A DNA stretch of 35,122 bases from Chryseosolibacter histidinae (GTDB lineage Bacteria > Bacteroidota > Bacteroidia > Cytophagales > Cyclobacteriaceae), in assembly GCF_018598225.1 (NCBI RefSeq), contig NZ_JAHESF010000056.1:1-35122 (forward strand), written 5' to 3'. The translations under genes and the position numbers were made by a program. The notes below the pieces were generated by a model. That model made no database searches and was not told the DNA's origin. It saw only the letters and a list, made by a program, of their open reading frames with translations. Below are positions 24,883 to 33,538 of this stretch, piece by piece. Positions within the stretch are counted from its first letter, which is position 1. Each line of letters starts with the position of its first letter.

Positions 24883-25734
24883 ATGTTTTTTCTGCGACTG
24901 CTATCACGTTTGCCCCTGTCGTTTTTATATGCCTTTTCGGATTTTCTCTTTTTTGTCAGCTTTCACGTGGTGCGCTACCGCAGAAAACTGGTAGCGAAGA
25001 ACCTGAAAAACTCCTTTCCCGATAAAACCGAGCACGAGCTGAAGGCGATCGAAAGAGCGTTCTACTGCAATCTGTGCGACTATGGCGTGGAGATGCTCAA
25101 GCTGCTCACCATGTCTAAAGATGAGCTGTCGCGCAGAATGGTTTTCAAAAATCCCGAAGTGCCCGAGAGCTTTAAACAAAACCACCAGTCCATACTCTTT
25201 CTGGCCTCACACCAGTTCAACTGGGAGTGGCTGCTGGTATCTGCCAGCATCAGCTTCCCCATGGCCATCGATTTTGTTTACCAACCCGTGAAGAGCGAAT
25301 TTTTCAACAAGCTCTCGCTGCAATCGCGCACCAGGTTTGGCGCCTATGCCATCAAACGCGATGAAGTGGCCCGCGAGATCATCAAACGAAAAAACGTGCT
25401 GCGGGGCATCGCTATCGTAGCCGACCAGTATCCCGGCTATGGGCGCGATAAGAAATATGTCACAAACTTCCTGAACCAGGAGACAGCTTTCTTCTACGGA
25501 ACCAACCAGCTTGCGCAGCTTACACAGTATCCGGCCATTTATTACAAGATCAAAAAGATCAGGCGCGGGTATTACGAAGCCTCGCCCTTCATTGTCTCCA
25601 CACCGCCCTACGAGAAGACCAGCGATACCGCCATTGAAAGTTACGTGAGAATTGTTGAGGACATGATCCGCGAGCATCCATCCGGCTGGCTCTGGTCTCA
25701 TAATCGTTGGAAGAAGAGGCACCTGAAGAATTAG
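24883..25734 (+). CDS. LpxL/HtrB-like lysophospholipid or lipid A acyltransferase
   Basis: The 283-residue protein has an N-terminal membrane anchor (about 10-30). The HX4E catalytic motif of the family is H110 and E115 (LASHQFNWEW). Conserved downstream features are IAIVADQYPGYGRDKK and the closing PSGWLWSHNRWKKR, which matches the WxHxRWK end of lipid A lauroyl/myristoyl acyltransferases. It should transfer an acyl chain at the inner face of the cytoplasmic membrane, to lipid A or an aminolipid. Length is typical. GAGG at 24867-24870 may serve as the ribosome binding site. The stop codon TAG lies on the first bases of the intergenic element that follows. Confidence 0.92.
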   Translation: MFFLRLLSRLPLSFLYAFSDFLFFVSFHVVRYRRKLVAKNLKNSFPDKTEHELKAIERAFYCNLCDYGVEMLKLLTMSKDELSRRMVFKNPEVPESFKQNHQSILFLASHQFNWEWLLVSASISFPMAIDFVYQPVKSEFFNKLSLQSRTRFGAYAIKRDEVAREIIKRKNVLRGIAIVADQYPGYGRDKKYVTNFLNQETAFFYGTNQLAQLTQYPAIYYKIKKIRRGYYEASPFIVSTPPYEKTSDTAIESYVRIVEDMIREHPSGWLWSHNRWKKRHLKN

Positions 25735-25881
25735 TTGACAGTTGACAAACCCCGATGGTCATCGGGGGCAATTGACAAAGTCTAGAGCAAACTTCACAGA
25801 CGTGTTATTAATTTAGAATTGAAAGAAGCACTTAGACATTGCTGCACTTGTTGTCAATTGACTGGTTGTCAACTGTCAACT
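25733..25881. repeat. Structured inverted heptamer element, copy A (149 bp)
   Basis: The left arm (46 nt) is AGTTGACAGTTGACAA (25733-25748), a 21-nt spacer with hairpin CCCCGAT-GGTC-ATCGGGG (25750-25766), then AATTGACAA (25770-25778). The right arm (31 nt, inverted) is AATTGACAA (25859-25851), a 6-nt spacer, and AGTTGACAGTTGACAA (25881-25866). The centre is 72 nt with no recognisable content. The left end overlaps the acyltransferase stop codon; the right end runs into seven T and the SNF2 gene stop at 25886. It fills the gap between two convergent genes. Confidence 0.9.
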
Positions 25882-25885
25882 TTTT

Positions 25886-28828
25886 TTAAGCGAGCATCTG
25901 CGCTATGTCTTCTCGCGTCAGCTGTTTCATGAAGCTCTCTTCGTTCATGATGAGCTCGTTGGTAAGCTTGAGCTTCTTCTGCTGAAGCGTGAGGATCTTT
26001 TCCTCCACCGTATTGCGGGTGATGAATTTGTAGGTGAATACTTTTTTCTTCTGGCCGATGCGGTGTGCCCTGTCGATAGCCTGTGCCTCCACCGCCGGGT
26101 TCCACCACGGATCGAGAATGAACACATAATCGGCTTCCGTGAGGTTAAGACCAAGGCCGCCGGCTTTGATGGAGATCAGAAAGATCTTGAGGTTGGGGTC
26201 TTTGTTGAACCGTTCAACCTGTTCTTTCCTGTCTACGCTCGAGCCATCGAGGTATGCGAAATCTATCTTGTTGTTCTTGAGGTATGCTTTCACCAGGTCG
26301 AGGTGCTTTACAAATTGGCTGAACACAAGCACCTTGTGGCCCTCCGCCATGGCGTTCTCCAGCATATGGGTGATGTCTTCAAGCTTGCCCGAATCTCCGG
26401 TGTAACCCTGCTCGATCATTTTAGGGTGATTGGCCAGCTGCCTGAGCTTCGTTAAACCTTCCAGGATCATGAACCTGCTGTTGCCAAGTCCCTCCTGCTC
26501 GATGAGCTTGAATATCTTCTCGCGGTACAGCGTCTTCACTTCTTCATAACGCTTCTCCTGTTCCGCTGTCATTTCAGAATATTGAACGTTCTCCACCTTT
26601 TCGGGAAGCTCCGTTGCCACCTGCGATTTATGCCTTCTTAGAATAAACGGTTTGATGATCGCCCCAAGTTTTTTCGAACGCGCTTCGTCGGCCTTTTTCT
26701 CTATTGGGTTCTGGTATTCATTCCTGAAATAGGTCTGCGATCCGAGAATACCCGGGTTGATGAACGACATCTGTGACCATAGGTCAAGCGTTGTATTCTC
26801 GATGGGCGTACCGGTAAGCACCAGCTTGTGCCGCGACTTCAGCTCACGAACTGCTTTGGCGATGTTGGAGGTGGGATTCTTGATCACCTGCGACTCGTCA
26901 AGGATGATGTAGTTGAAATAGAATTTCTGCAACAGCTCCACATCCAGGCGGGTGATGCCATACGACGTGAGCACCAGATCGTATTTTTCGAAACGTGTAA
27001 TGTCTTTGTTGCGCAGCGTACCTGTATAGTTGAGGATGCGCAGGCCCGGCGTAAATTTGCTCGACTCCATCTCCCAGTTGTAGATGAGCGATGTAGGCAT
27101 AATGAGCAGCGACGTTCCCGCACCCGAATCTTTTTCGGCCTGCAGCAAGGTCAACGTCTGCACGGTCTTTCCAAGACCCATATCGTCGGCAAGGCATCCG
27201 CCCAGCTTGTATTCATTCAAGAACCTGAGCCAGTTATAACCTGCCCGTTGATAAGGTCGCAGCTCGCCGTTGAAGCCCTCAGGCAACGGATATTGTTTAA
27301 TGCCACTGAACGAGCTCAGCGAACGCAGCTTCTCACTGAGGTGCACCTTGGCCAGGTTGCCTTCTTCCAGCTCTTTCACCAGGTTAAGGTGATGCTTGCG
27401 CAGCACAGGTTTTTCATGCGCGCCTTCTGTTTCGCTGAGCGCAAACAGGTCTGCATATTTGGTGAGCCATATCTCGGGGATGATGGCGATCTCTCCATTG
27501 GGAAGTTTGAACTCCACCTTGCGCCGGAGAATGAGCTTGCGCAGATCTTTGAATGGAATCTCGAATTCTCCAAAGCGGATCTTGGCATGGATGTCGAACC
27601 AGTCGATGTTCTCTTTTACCTCCACCTCGATCACCGCCTTGCCCACAAAATATTTTTTGTCGCGGCTCTCGGGCTGGCTCACTTCAAAGCCCAGGTTGAG
27701 CAGGTTCACACGATTCTCATTCAGCCAGGAGAAGGCTTCTGATTTTGGAACGGCCACCCTGAAACCTTTCATGGGCAATCCCAGCTTCTGCAAGGTGTTG
27801 AGAAAATTCTTCTCCACATCGCTCTTGCGGGCCACGCGGTGGAAGATGTATCCTGTATCCTGTTTTTCAACGGTAACGCTGACAGGACCGATGTTATCGC
27901 CACGGAAACGGTGCTTGCCGTATTTGAAAGAAAGGTCGAACACGATCTTGCCCGATTCATCCGTCGTATCTTCGGTAGCGGTGCCATTATCAAAGAGCGA
28001 AGGTACAGCCGTGGTCTGCGCGGTATGCAGCTCAGACAACGTGAGCACTGGATGCGGATCGTACGTGCTTTTATTGATCTCGAAGCCACTGGCCTCCACG
28101 TCGTCAAACGAAGCGATCAGCGGCGCAACAAATCGGTTGTAATAGGTCTCCTCTACATTCTTAGGAATGACCACATATTTTTTGCTGAGGAAGGGGATCA
28201 GCTTTTTGCCATCCACATATTTTTCAAATCCGTAGAGGTTTCCGTTCAGCACCATCCACGCAGGATTCTTGCAGACCAGGTATGCCGATTCGTTGGGCAG
28301 GTCAAGCTTCTTTCCCTGGTGAAAAATTGTAGGGTAATAGTTGGTGTGATCGTTGGTGCGCATGAAATGGAACTGGATCGTGGCACGTTTGTCAACCACC
28401 TCGATCTTGCGCCAGGTAGGCTCTCCGTCGTTTCCCATCTCGAAGAGCATTTTGCCTCTCATTTTCTCCAGGATCTTCGCCCTGCGCTTCTCCATGTAGT
28501 CTTCGATCTGCTCCTGAAGCATTTCGTTGCCCTTCGCTTTATCGTAGGTCTTGGTGAGGAACTCTTCAGGCTTGACGATCTTGGGCGAGAATTTTTTCAC
28601 GATGGTGTCCTGATGCATCGAGTCCATGATCTCGATCAGCTCGAAGTCGCGGTCGTCTAGCCCACGCGTGAATTCTCTCGCATTTTTCGAAGAGATGTTC
28701 TGATGTTGGTACGTGAGTTTACCTTTATCATCCAGATGAACGATATAACATTCGAAAATAAATCCCAGGTATTCGTGCTGATACAACGAATAAATGATCT
28801 GGAATGGTTGTGAGGCGGAGACTTTCAT
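25886..28828 (-). CDS. SNF2/HepA-family DEAD-like helicase
   Basis: The 980-residue Swi2/Snf2 ATPase has an uncharacterised N-terminal region of about 510 residues, then the SNF2_N and helicase C domains. Motifs seen: Walker A DMGLGKT (near 547), motif II DESQ (near 642, in place of DEAH), motif III TGTPIEN, motif V ISIKAGGLGLNLTEADYVF, and motif VI QAIDRAHRIGQ (near 914). Such proteins translocate on double-stranded DNA to remodel nucleoprotein complexes; bacterial HepA/RapA recycles RNA polymerase, but this N-terminus does not resemble RapA to my eye. It is preceded by a tandem ACGTA dyad and, upstream on the same strand, the LolC/E-like gene. The start at 28828 is the first ATG of the frame. 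Confidence 0.93.
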   Translation of the reverse strand: MKVSASQPFQIIYSLYQHEYLGFIFECYIVHLDDKGKLTYQHQNISSKNAREFTRGLDDRDFELIEIMDSMHQDTIVKKFSPKIVKPEEFLTKTYDKAKGNEMLQEQIEDYMEKRRAKILEKMRGKMLFEMGNDGEPTWRKIEVVDKRATIQFHFMRTNDHTNYYPTIFHQGKKLDLPNESAYLVCKNPAWMVLNGNLYGFEKYVDGKKLIPFLSKKYVVIPKNVEETYYNRFVAPLIASFDDVEASGFEINKSTYDPHPVLTLSELHTAQTTAVPSLFDNGTATEDTTDESGKIVFDLSFKYGKHRFRGDNIGPVSVTVEKQDTGYIFHRVARKSDVEKNFLNTLQKLGLPMKGFRVAVPKSEAFSWLNENRVNLLNLGFEVSQPESRDKKYFVGKAVIEVEVKENIDWFDIHAKIRFGEFEIPFKDLRKLILRRKVEFKLPNGEIAIIPEIWLTKYADLFALSETEGAHEKPVLRKHHLNLVKELEEGNLAKVHLSEKLRSLSSFSGIKQYPLPEGFNGELRPYQRAGYNWLRFLNEYKLGGCLADDMGLGKTVQTLTLLQAEKDSGAGTSLLIMPTSLIYNWEMESSKFTPGLRILNYTGTLRNKDITRFEKYDLVLTSYGITRLDVELLQKFYFNYIILDESQVIKNPTSNIAKAVRELKSRHKLVLTGTPIENTTLDLWSQMSFINPGILGSQTYFRNEYQNPIEKKADEARSKKLGAIIKPFILRRHKSQVATELPEKVENVQYSEMTAEQEKRYEEVKTLYREKIFKLIEQEGLGNSRFMILEGLTKLRQLANHPKMIEQGYTGDSGKLEDITHMLENAMAEGHKVLVFSQFVKHLDLVKAYLKNNKIDFAYLDGSSVDRKEQVERFNKDPNLKIFLISIKAGGLGLNLTEADYVFILDPWWNPAVEAQAIDRAHRIGQKKKVFTYKFITRNTVEEKILTLQQKKLKLTNELIMNEESFMKQLTREDIAQMLA

Positions 28829-28872
28829 GCAAATCAGGCCCTTTCAAGGAAACAGAATCCCTAATTTAGGTA

Positions 28873-28910
28873 TTTCTACGTAGAAAAATATAGTATTTTC
28901 CACGTATAAG
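28873..28910. promoter_or_regulatory. Paired ACGTA dyads upstream of the SNF2 gene (operator-like)
   Basis: A perfect 14-bp palindrome, TTTCTACGTAGAAA (28873-28886), is followed by a related site, TTTCCACGTATAAG (28897-28910), 24 nt centre to centre. They lie in the 93-nt gap before the SNF2 start at 28828. No T run follows, so they are not terminators. Confidence 0.4.
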
Positions 28911-28921
28911 GTACATGATTC

Positions 28922-30148
28922 TTACAGGTGCTTAACAGCCGCAAACCGCGACGCCAGCTTGGCCGGATAAGCCGAGAGCAGAAAAGTAACAATTGTTACA
29001 ACAATCAATGTGTAGAAAAAGTCGGTTAATTTCACTTGTACCGGATAACCTTGCATGACAGCCGTTTCCATTCCCATAGAAATGAGGCCGTAATTCAATT
29101 GCAGCCAGCAGAAAATTCCGCCCAACGCAAGGCCTGTGCAGGCGCCCAACAGCGCGATGAGACCACCTTCAGCAATAAAAACATTCCGGATCTGGCTGGT
29201 ATCGGCGCCCATGGCCGAGAGAATGGAAATATCTTTTTTCTTCTCCAGCGCCAGCATCATAAGGCTGAAGAAAATGTTGATCGAACCGATCACCAGCAGC
29301 AGTGTGAGCGCCAGAAAGGTGAAGAGCTTCTCCATTTTCAACAGCTTATACAGGTCCTGATGCTGCTCTTCATAATTGAGCACGGTAAAATTTGTTCCAA
29401 GCAGGTTCTGAATGGCCGCTTCCACGGCAAATACATCGGCGTTCTGCGATGTTTTTATTTCCAGTGACGTACGTTTGTCTCCATAGTCGAGCAGCTCGCG
29501 GGCAAATCCGAGCGGTACGATAATGTAGTTCTCGTCAAAATTCTGAACGATCGAAAACACACCCCGGGGCATGATGTTCTTCTTCGCGTAAAGCTTGGAG
29601 GGATCGAGACCTACCGATTTTGCATTCTTGATGTAATACACCTGCAGCGGATACATCGGCTCATTCACAGCGATAGAAAGCGTATACTGAACACCGCGGC
29701 CCACGATGGCATACGGAATGTTGTTCTCTTCCAGCTTCAGCTCGCCTTCAACCATCGCCTCCGGAGGAATACGGTTCTGCTTCAGGAAATTATCGCCAAC
29801 ACCTTTTAAGGTAACTACCTGCACAGCATCGCGGTAACGCACGTAAGCGTAATCTTCGATCACGTCGGTCACCACCTCCACACCGGGTATCGCACTGATC
29901 TTAGCCAGCATCGAATCTGACACCTCGAAAGATTTACCCACGCTTGCCTGCACCTTGATCTCGGGATCGAACGAGTTGTTCAGCGATCGCAACAGATCTT
30001 CCAGACCATTAAAAACAGAAAGAACGATGATGAGCGCCGCGGTGATAAAGGCTACGCCACCCATGGAAAGAATGGAAATGACGTTAATGAAATTCGCCTT
30101 CCTCTTCGAAAACAGATAACGCCGGGCGATGAAAAAGGGTAAGTTCAA
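28922..30148 (-). CDS. LolC/LolE-like lipoprotein-releasing / FtsX-family permease
   Basis: The 408-residue ABC transporter permease has four membrane helices: one near 25-48 (FINVISILSMGGVAFITAALIIVLSV, opening with the typical RRYLFSKRK) and three after 275 (LFTFLALTLLLVIGSINIFFSLMMLAL, LIALLGACTGLALGG, FFYTLIVVTIVTFLLSAYPA). A large periplasmic domain lies between them. This is the FtsX-like layout of LolC/LolE, which extract lipoproteins from the inner membrane with the ATPase LolD; no ATPase gene is nearby. It lies 33 nt after rbfA on the same strand, so the two form a likely operon. Identity as a Lol subunit rather than another MacB/FtsX permease is probable, not certain. Confidence 0.88.
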   Translation of the reverse strand: MNLPFFIARRYLFSKRKANFINVISILSMGGVAFITAALIIVLSVFNGLEDLLRSLNNSFDPEIKVQASVGKSFEVSDSMLAKISAIPGVEVVTDVIEDYAYVRYRDAVQVVTLKGVGDNFLKQNRIPPEAMVEGELKLEENNIPYAIVGRGVQYTLSIAVNEPMYPLQVYYIKNAKSVGLDPSKLYAKKNIMPRGVFSIVQNFDENYIIVPLGFARELLDYGDKRTSLEIKTSQNADVFAVEAAIQNLLGTNFTVLNYEEQHQDLYKLLKMEKLFTFLALTLLLVIGSINIFFSLMMLALEKKKDISILSAMGADTSQIRNVFIAEGGLIALLGACTGLALGGIFCWLQLNYGLISMGMETAVMQGYPVQVKLTDFFYTLIVVTIVTFLLSAYPAKLASRFAAVKHL

Positions 30149-30181
30149 GCGCTGAGATTTTGTTGAGCGGTTCTGTTGATG

Positions 30182-30547
30182 TTATTCTTTCTCCGGCGGA
30201 ATATTCAGGTTTTTGATCAGGTCGTCGATTCGCTGGGCATTTTCCTCCACTTCATCGATGATAAAGATCAGCTCGGGTATGATCCTCACCTGCTTGCCAA
30301 TGACTTCTCCCAGCGATTTTCTGATCTCACGTTTATGCAGGTTGAGATTTTCCAGCGTCTTTTCCTTGTTTTTGGCCAGCATCATGCTGATGAACACCTT
30401 GGCTACGCTTAGATCTGGGCTCATCTTCACATCGGCAATGGTGATAAACGCGTTATCAAGTATGCCACGCCTGTCTCTCTGAAAGATCGAGCTGAGCTCT
30501 TTCTGGATCAACCGGCTGAATTTCTGCTGTCTGGTGGTGCCTGCCAT
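30182..30547 (-). CDS. rbfA: Ribosome-binding factor A
   Basis: The 121-residue single KH-like domain protein assists late maturation of the 30S subunit and the 5' end of 16S rRNA. The family pattern is clear: RQQKFSRLIQKELSSIFQRD at the start, ITIADVKMSPDLSVAKVFIS in the middle, KREIRKSLGEVIGKQVRIIPELIFIIDE, and the ERIDDLI-like end (AQRIDDLIKNLN). Length is typical. It is the first gene before the LolC/E-like permease and is divergent from the DUF6427-like gene. The 113-nt gap upstream has only 7-of-8 matches to the -7 box on both strands. Confidence 0.95.
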   Translation of the reverse strand: MAGTTRQQKFSRLIQKELSSIFQRDRRGILDNAFITIADVKMSPDLSVAKVFISMMLAKNKEKTLENLNLHKREIRKSLGEVIGKQVRIIPELIFIIDEVEENAQRIDDLIKNLNIPPEKE

Positions 30548-30660
30548 GGTGATGTGCTTAAACGTACTAATGAAGGATTAACGTAGATAAAAAACAATAG
30601 ATTCCGCTTTAAACTTCAGAAATACTACTCTAATTTTCTGACAAAACTAAATCTGCTGAC

Positions 30661-32058
30661 TTGCTCCGTTATTTCCGAATAAACGACCCGTATCGCCTGG
30701 TAGGCCTGTTGGTATTACTGCTCATTCTTTACCTGCCTTTGTTCCTCGATATGCCTGGCCTGACCGTTCCTGAGCTGAAAGGTATGGTGATAGGCGAAAA
30801 GCTCAATGAGGATCATGACCTGTATACGGGCATTGCTGACAATACGGCTCCGCTGGCTGCCTGGTTCCATGAGCTGGTCGATTCTGTTTTCGGGCGCTCG
30901 TTGATGGCCCGGCACATCGTAGCTTTTATATTGATCTTTTTACAGGGCGCATACCTGGGCATCATGTTCATTGTGCGCAAGGTCTTCAACGAGAACACCT
31001 ATATTCCATCCCTGCTTTTTTGCCTGCTCTGCCTGTTCTCTTACGATACGTTGACGCTTTCTGCCGAGCTCGTTGGTCTCACGTTTCTGATGCTGGCGCT
31101 GAACAACATGTTCAAAGAGATCGAGTTCAGGGTGCAGCGTGATGAGACCATTTTCAACCTGGGTCTTTACATCAGCATTGCGTCGCTGTTCTCTTTCGCC
31201 TACGTTGTATTCCTGTTGTGTGTGATGGTGATCCTTTTCTTCTTCACCAGAACCACACCGCGTAAGTTCATGCTGCTGATCTTCGGTTTCCTGCTGCCGC
31301 ACCTGGTGGTGATCAGCATCGGTTACCTGAACGGTTCGCTACCACAGCTCTGGCAATACTATTATGTTGCCAACCTCATTCCCTCACGCGAGGTGTTCAT
31401 CTCAACCCACGCCCTGCTGGTGTTGGGCGGCGTGCCGCTGTTCTATTTTATCATTTCCGTTTTTATGCTTCAGCGCGAAGCAAGGTTCAGCAAATACCAG
31501 TCGCAGCTGCTGCAGGTCATGTTTTTGTGGATCGGCTTCTCGTTGCTTTACATCTTCTACTGCAAAGACCTGCGCCCCCAGAACCTGATCGTGTTTGCAC
31601 CGGCGCTCGCATTCCTGTTCACGCATTTCTTCCTGTTCATCAGAAGGAAAAAATATGCTGAGATGAACATCTGGCTGCTGATCATAGGCATCGTTACTGT
31701 GAGTTACCTGGCGCGTTACAGCAAGCTTGACTCGGCAAGCTACAGCCTGCTCACAACACCGCCAGTGAACGACAACGCTCCGAAAAATAAACGGATCCTG
31801 GTGCTGGAAGACAACCAGGCGTACTTTCAGCAAAACAAGCTGGCAACACCTTATCTGAACTGGAGCCTTTCAGAAGAGATCTTCCGCAACCCCGGCTACT
31901 ACGAAAATGTTACGGCTGTTTACCACGCGCTGAAAACCGATCCACCCCAGGTGATCATTGACCGCGAAAATCTGATGAAACCCTTCTTTGAAAGAATGCC
32001 CGAAGTGAAGAAGCAGTATAGGAGGATGGGAGACGTGTATAATAAAATTGACAATTGA
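30661..32058 (+). CDS. DUF6427-like polytopic membrane protein
   Basis: The 465-residue protein has about ten hydrophobic segments from residue 12 to about 345 (such as LVGLLVLLLILYLPLFL, HIVAFILIFLQGAYLGIMF, FMLLIFGFLLPHLVVISIGYL). A soluble C-terminal part of about 110 residues follows. It starts from TTG at 30661; the next Met (residue 31) would delete the first helix, and the opening RYFRINDPYRL looks like the family start as I remember it. Function unknown; the layout recalls membrane glycosyltransferase-like proteins, but I see no catalytic motif. The last codons, coding ID-N and the TGA stop, lie inside the repeat element that follows (from 32046), so the C-terminal end has been shaped by the repeat. 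Confidence 0.82.
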   Translation: MLRYFRINDPYRLVGLLVLLLILYLPLFLDMPGLTVPELKGMVIGEKLNEDHDLYTGIADNTAPLAAWFHELVDSVFGRSLMARHIVAFILIFLQGAYLGIMFIVRKVFNENTYIPSLLFCLLCLFSYDTLTLSAELVGLTFLMLALNNMFKEIEFRVQRDETIFNLGLYISIASLFSFAYVVFLLCVMVILFFFTRTTPRKFMLLIFGFLLPHLVVISIGYLNGSLPQLWQYYYVANLIPSREVFISTHALLVLGGVPLFYFIISVFMLQREARFSKYQSQLLQVMFLWIGFSLLYIFYCKDLRPQNLIVFAPALAFLFTHFFLFIRRKKYAEMNIWLLIIGIVTVSYLARYSKLDSASYSLLTTPPVNDNAPKNKRILVLEDNQAYFQQNKLATPYLNWSLSEEIFRNPGYYENVTAVYHALKTDPPQVIIDRENLMKPFFERMPEVKKQYRRMGDVYNKIDN

Positions 32059-32194
32059 CAATCCCGATGGTTATCGGGAGCAATTGACAACATGTGAGAT
32101 GATATTCCCTGTCGGGCTTTTATTCCGAGATTGGAAACGAACTTTTTAAGTTTACACCAGACGTTGTCAACTGTTTCATTGTCAACTGTCAACT
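32046..32194. repeat. Structured inverted heptamer element, copy B (149 bp)
   Basis: The left arm (45 nt) is AATTGACAATTGACAA (32046-32061), a 20-nt spacer with hairpin TCCCGAT-GGTT-ATCGGGA (32062-32079), then AATTGACAA (32082-32090). The right arm (31 nt, inverted) is AGTTGACAA (32172-32164), a 6-nt spacer, and AGTTGACAGTTGACAA (32194-32179). The centre is 73 nt and by eye unrelated to that of copy A. The left arm overlaps the last codons of the membrane-protein gene; the right arm ends 7 nt from the rpiB stop. It lies between two convergent genes. Confidence 0.9.
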
Positions 32195-32201
32195 GATTCT
32201 C

Positions 32202-32636
32202 TCAGCAGCTGATCTTACTCACCCTGCGCTCATGCCGGCCACCTTCGAAGCTTTCGTGCAGAAAACGATCGGTGATCTTCTCGGCCAGCTCGTAGCTCAC
32301 GAAGCGGGAGGGCAGGCAAACTATGTTGGCGTTGTTGTGCTGGCGCGCCAGTGATGCAAGCTCTTCGTTCCAGCAGATGGCAGCGCGTACGCCCTGGTGT
32401 TTGTTGGCCACGATGGCTACACCGTTAGCACTTCCGCAGATGAGAATGCCGAGCTCGGCCTGCTTCTTCTCCACACAGTCCGCTACCGGATGTGCAAAGT
32501 CAGGATAGTCTGTCGACTCACTGCTGTGCGTGCCAAAGTCTTTGGTTTCATAACCGTTGCTGACAAGCCACTTCTTGAGGGCTTCTTTGTATTCGTATCC
32601 TGCATGATCGCAGCCGATGGCTATTTTGGGCATCAT
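32202..32636 (-). CDS. rpiB: Ribose-5-phosphate isomerase B
   Basis: This 144-residue enzyme interconverts ribose 5-phosphate and ribulose 5-phosphate in the pentose phosphate pathway. Family signatures are GCDHAGYEYK with D10 and H11, HSSESTDYPDFAHPVA, the catalytic Cys67 in ILICGSANGVAIVANK (usually CGTGxG; here CGSANG), and RQHNNANIVCLPSR with H100. The related galactose-6-phosphate isomerase is less likely given the single-subunit context. The ATG at 32636 overlaps the tatC stop by 4 nt (ATGA); the ATG at 32633 is an alternative. It is the last gene of the glyA-tatC-rpiB unit, and element B follows its stop. Confidence 0.95.
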   Translation of the reverse strand: MMPKIAIGCDHAGYEYKEALKKWLVSNGYETKDFGTHSSESTDYPDFAHPVADCVEKKQAELGILICGSANGVAIVANKHQGVRAAICWNEELASLARQHNNANIVCLPSRFVSYELAEKITDRFLHESFEGGRHERRVSKISC

Positions 32637-33496
32637 GATGCAGATTGTTGTTCTTTCAATTTTTCTTCAGCTTCTTCCTTCTCCTTTTTCCTCACCACGT
32701 TGGATGATATCAAGATACTGATTTCATACAACAGGTACAACGGAATGGAGATCAGCGCCTGACTCAGCGGGTCTGCCGAAGGTGTTACGATAGCACCGAT
32801 GATCAGGATCACGATCACGGCATGCTTGCGCGATTTCCGCAGGAATGTAGGTGTCACAATACCGATCTTGGTAAGGAAATACATCACCACCGGCAGCTGG
32901 AACAGAACGCCGCTTCCGAACACCACCGTTACGATCGTTCCTACGTACGAGGTGATGTCGAACTCGTTCACGATCATGTCGCTGATCTGGTAGTTGGCCA
33001 GGAATGAGATCATCATCGGGCACATCACATAATATCCGAACAGCACACCGGTGAGAAACAAAAAGGAGACCGCTGCCACAGCACCTTTGGAAGACCTGCG
33101 CTCGGTAGTATAAAGTCCTGGTCTTACAAAACGCCACAGCTCCCAGGCAACGTAAGGAAAGGCCACAATAAGTCCGATGACCACCGAAGCGGTAATGTGC
33201 ATGGTGAACTGCCCCGTCATGAGGCGGCTTTGAACCTTAAAAGGAATTTCTTTTACGCAAAAGGCATCTTCCGATCCCAGCCACTGGCCCAGCTGGCAAA
33301 GCCACCTGAACGTGGGGAAGTCTACCCGGCCGGGTGCAAAGATGATGTTGTTGAAGATCCAGTCGCCATAAACAAATGCCAGGATGGTGAAGATGAGAAT
33401 GGCCAACAGCGACCGCACCACATGCCATCTCAACTCCTCGAGGTGGTCGAGGAAACTCATCTCTTTCTCTTCAATCGGATCCTGGTCTAACGGCAT
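32633..33496 (-). CDS. tatC: Sec-independent protein translocase TatC
   Basis: The 287-residue inner-membrane protein is the receptor component of the twin-arginine translocase, which exports folded proteins. The family start MSFLDHLEELRWHVVRS is clear (residues 13-29) and six membrane helices follow, with FPYVAWELWRFVRPGLYTTERR and the RKSRKHAVIVILIIGAIVTPSADPLSQ segment typical of TatC. A 30-residue, highly charged Lys/Glu C-terminal tail is cytoplasmic. An extended loop between helices 1 and 2 (about 55-85, two Cys) is somewhat longer than in Proteobacteria, as I remember them from Bacteroidota. It is 42 nt after glyA and overlaps rpiB by 4 nt. No tatA gene is in the window. Confidence 0.95.
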   Translation of the reverse strand: MPLDQDPIEEKEMSFLDHLEELRWHVVRSLLAILIFTILAFVYGDWIFNNIIFAPGRVDFPTFRWLCQLGQWLGSEDAFCVKEIPFKVQSRLMTGQFTMHITASVVIGLIVAFPYVAWELWRFVRPGLYTTERRSSKGAVAAVSFLFLTGVLFGYYVMCPMMISFLANYQISDMIVNEFDITSYVGTIVTVVFGSGVLFQLPVVMYFLTKIGIVTPTFLRKSRKHAVIVILIIGAIVTPSADPLSQALISIPLYLLYEISILISSNVVRKKEKEEAEEKLKEQQSAS

Positions 33497-33538
33497 GGCT
33501 GAATTTCAACGTTTAAGGTAGGTATCGCTTTCCCTTTT

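Noticed and set aside
25733-25881. Element A as a simple intrinsic terminator
   Set aside because: The arms are separated by about 100 nt and copies B and C lack the T run, so a plain hairpin terminator does not explain the shared geometry, though a termination role is not excluded.
26828-28660. Long open frames on the plus strand opposite the SNF2 gene (26828-27742 and 27839-28660)
   Set aside because: They are antisense to a clear helicase with all motifs in place; their compositions look like mirror translations and no domain is recognisable.
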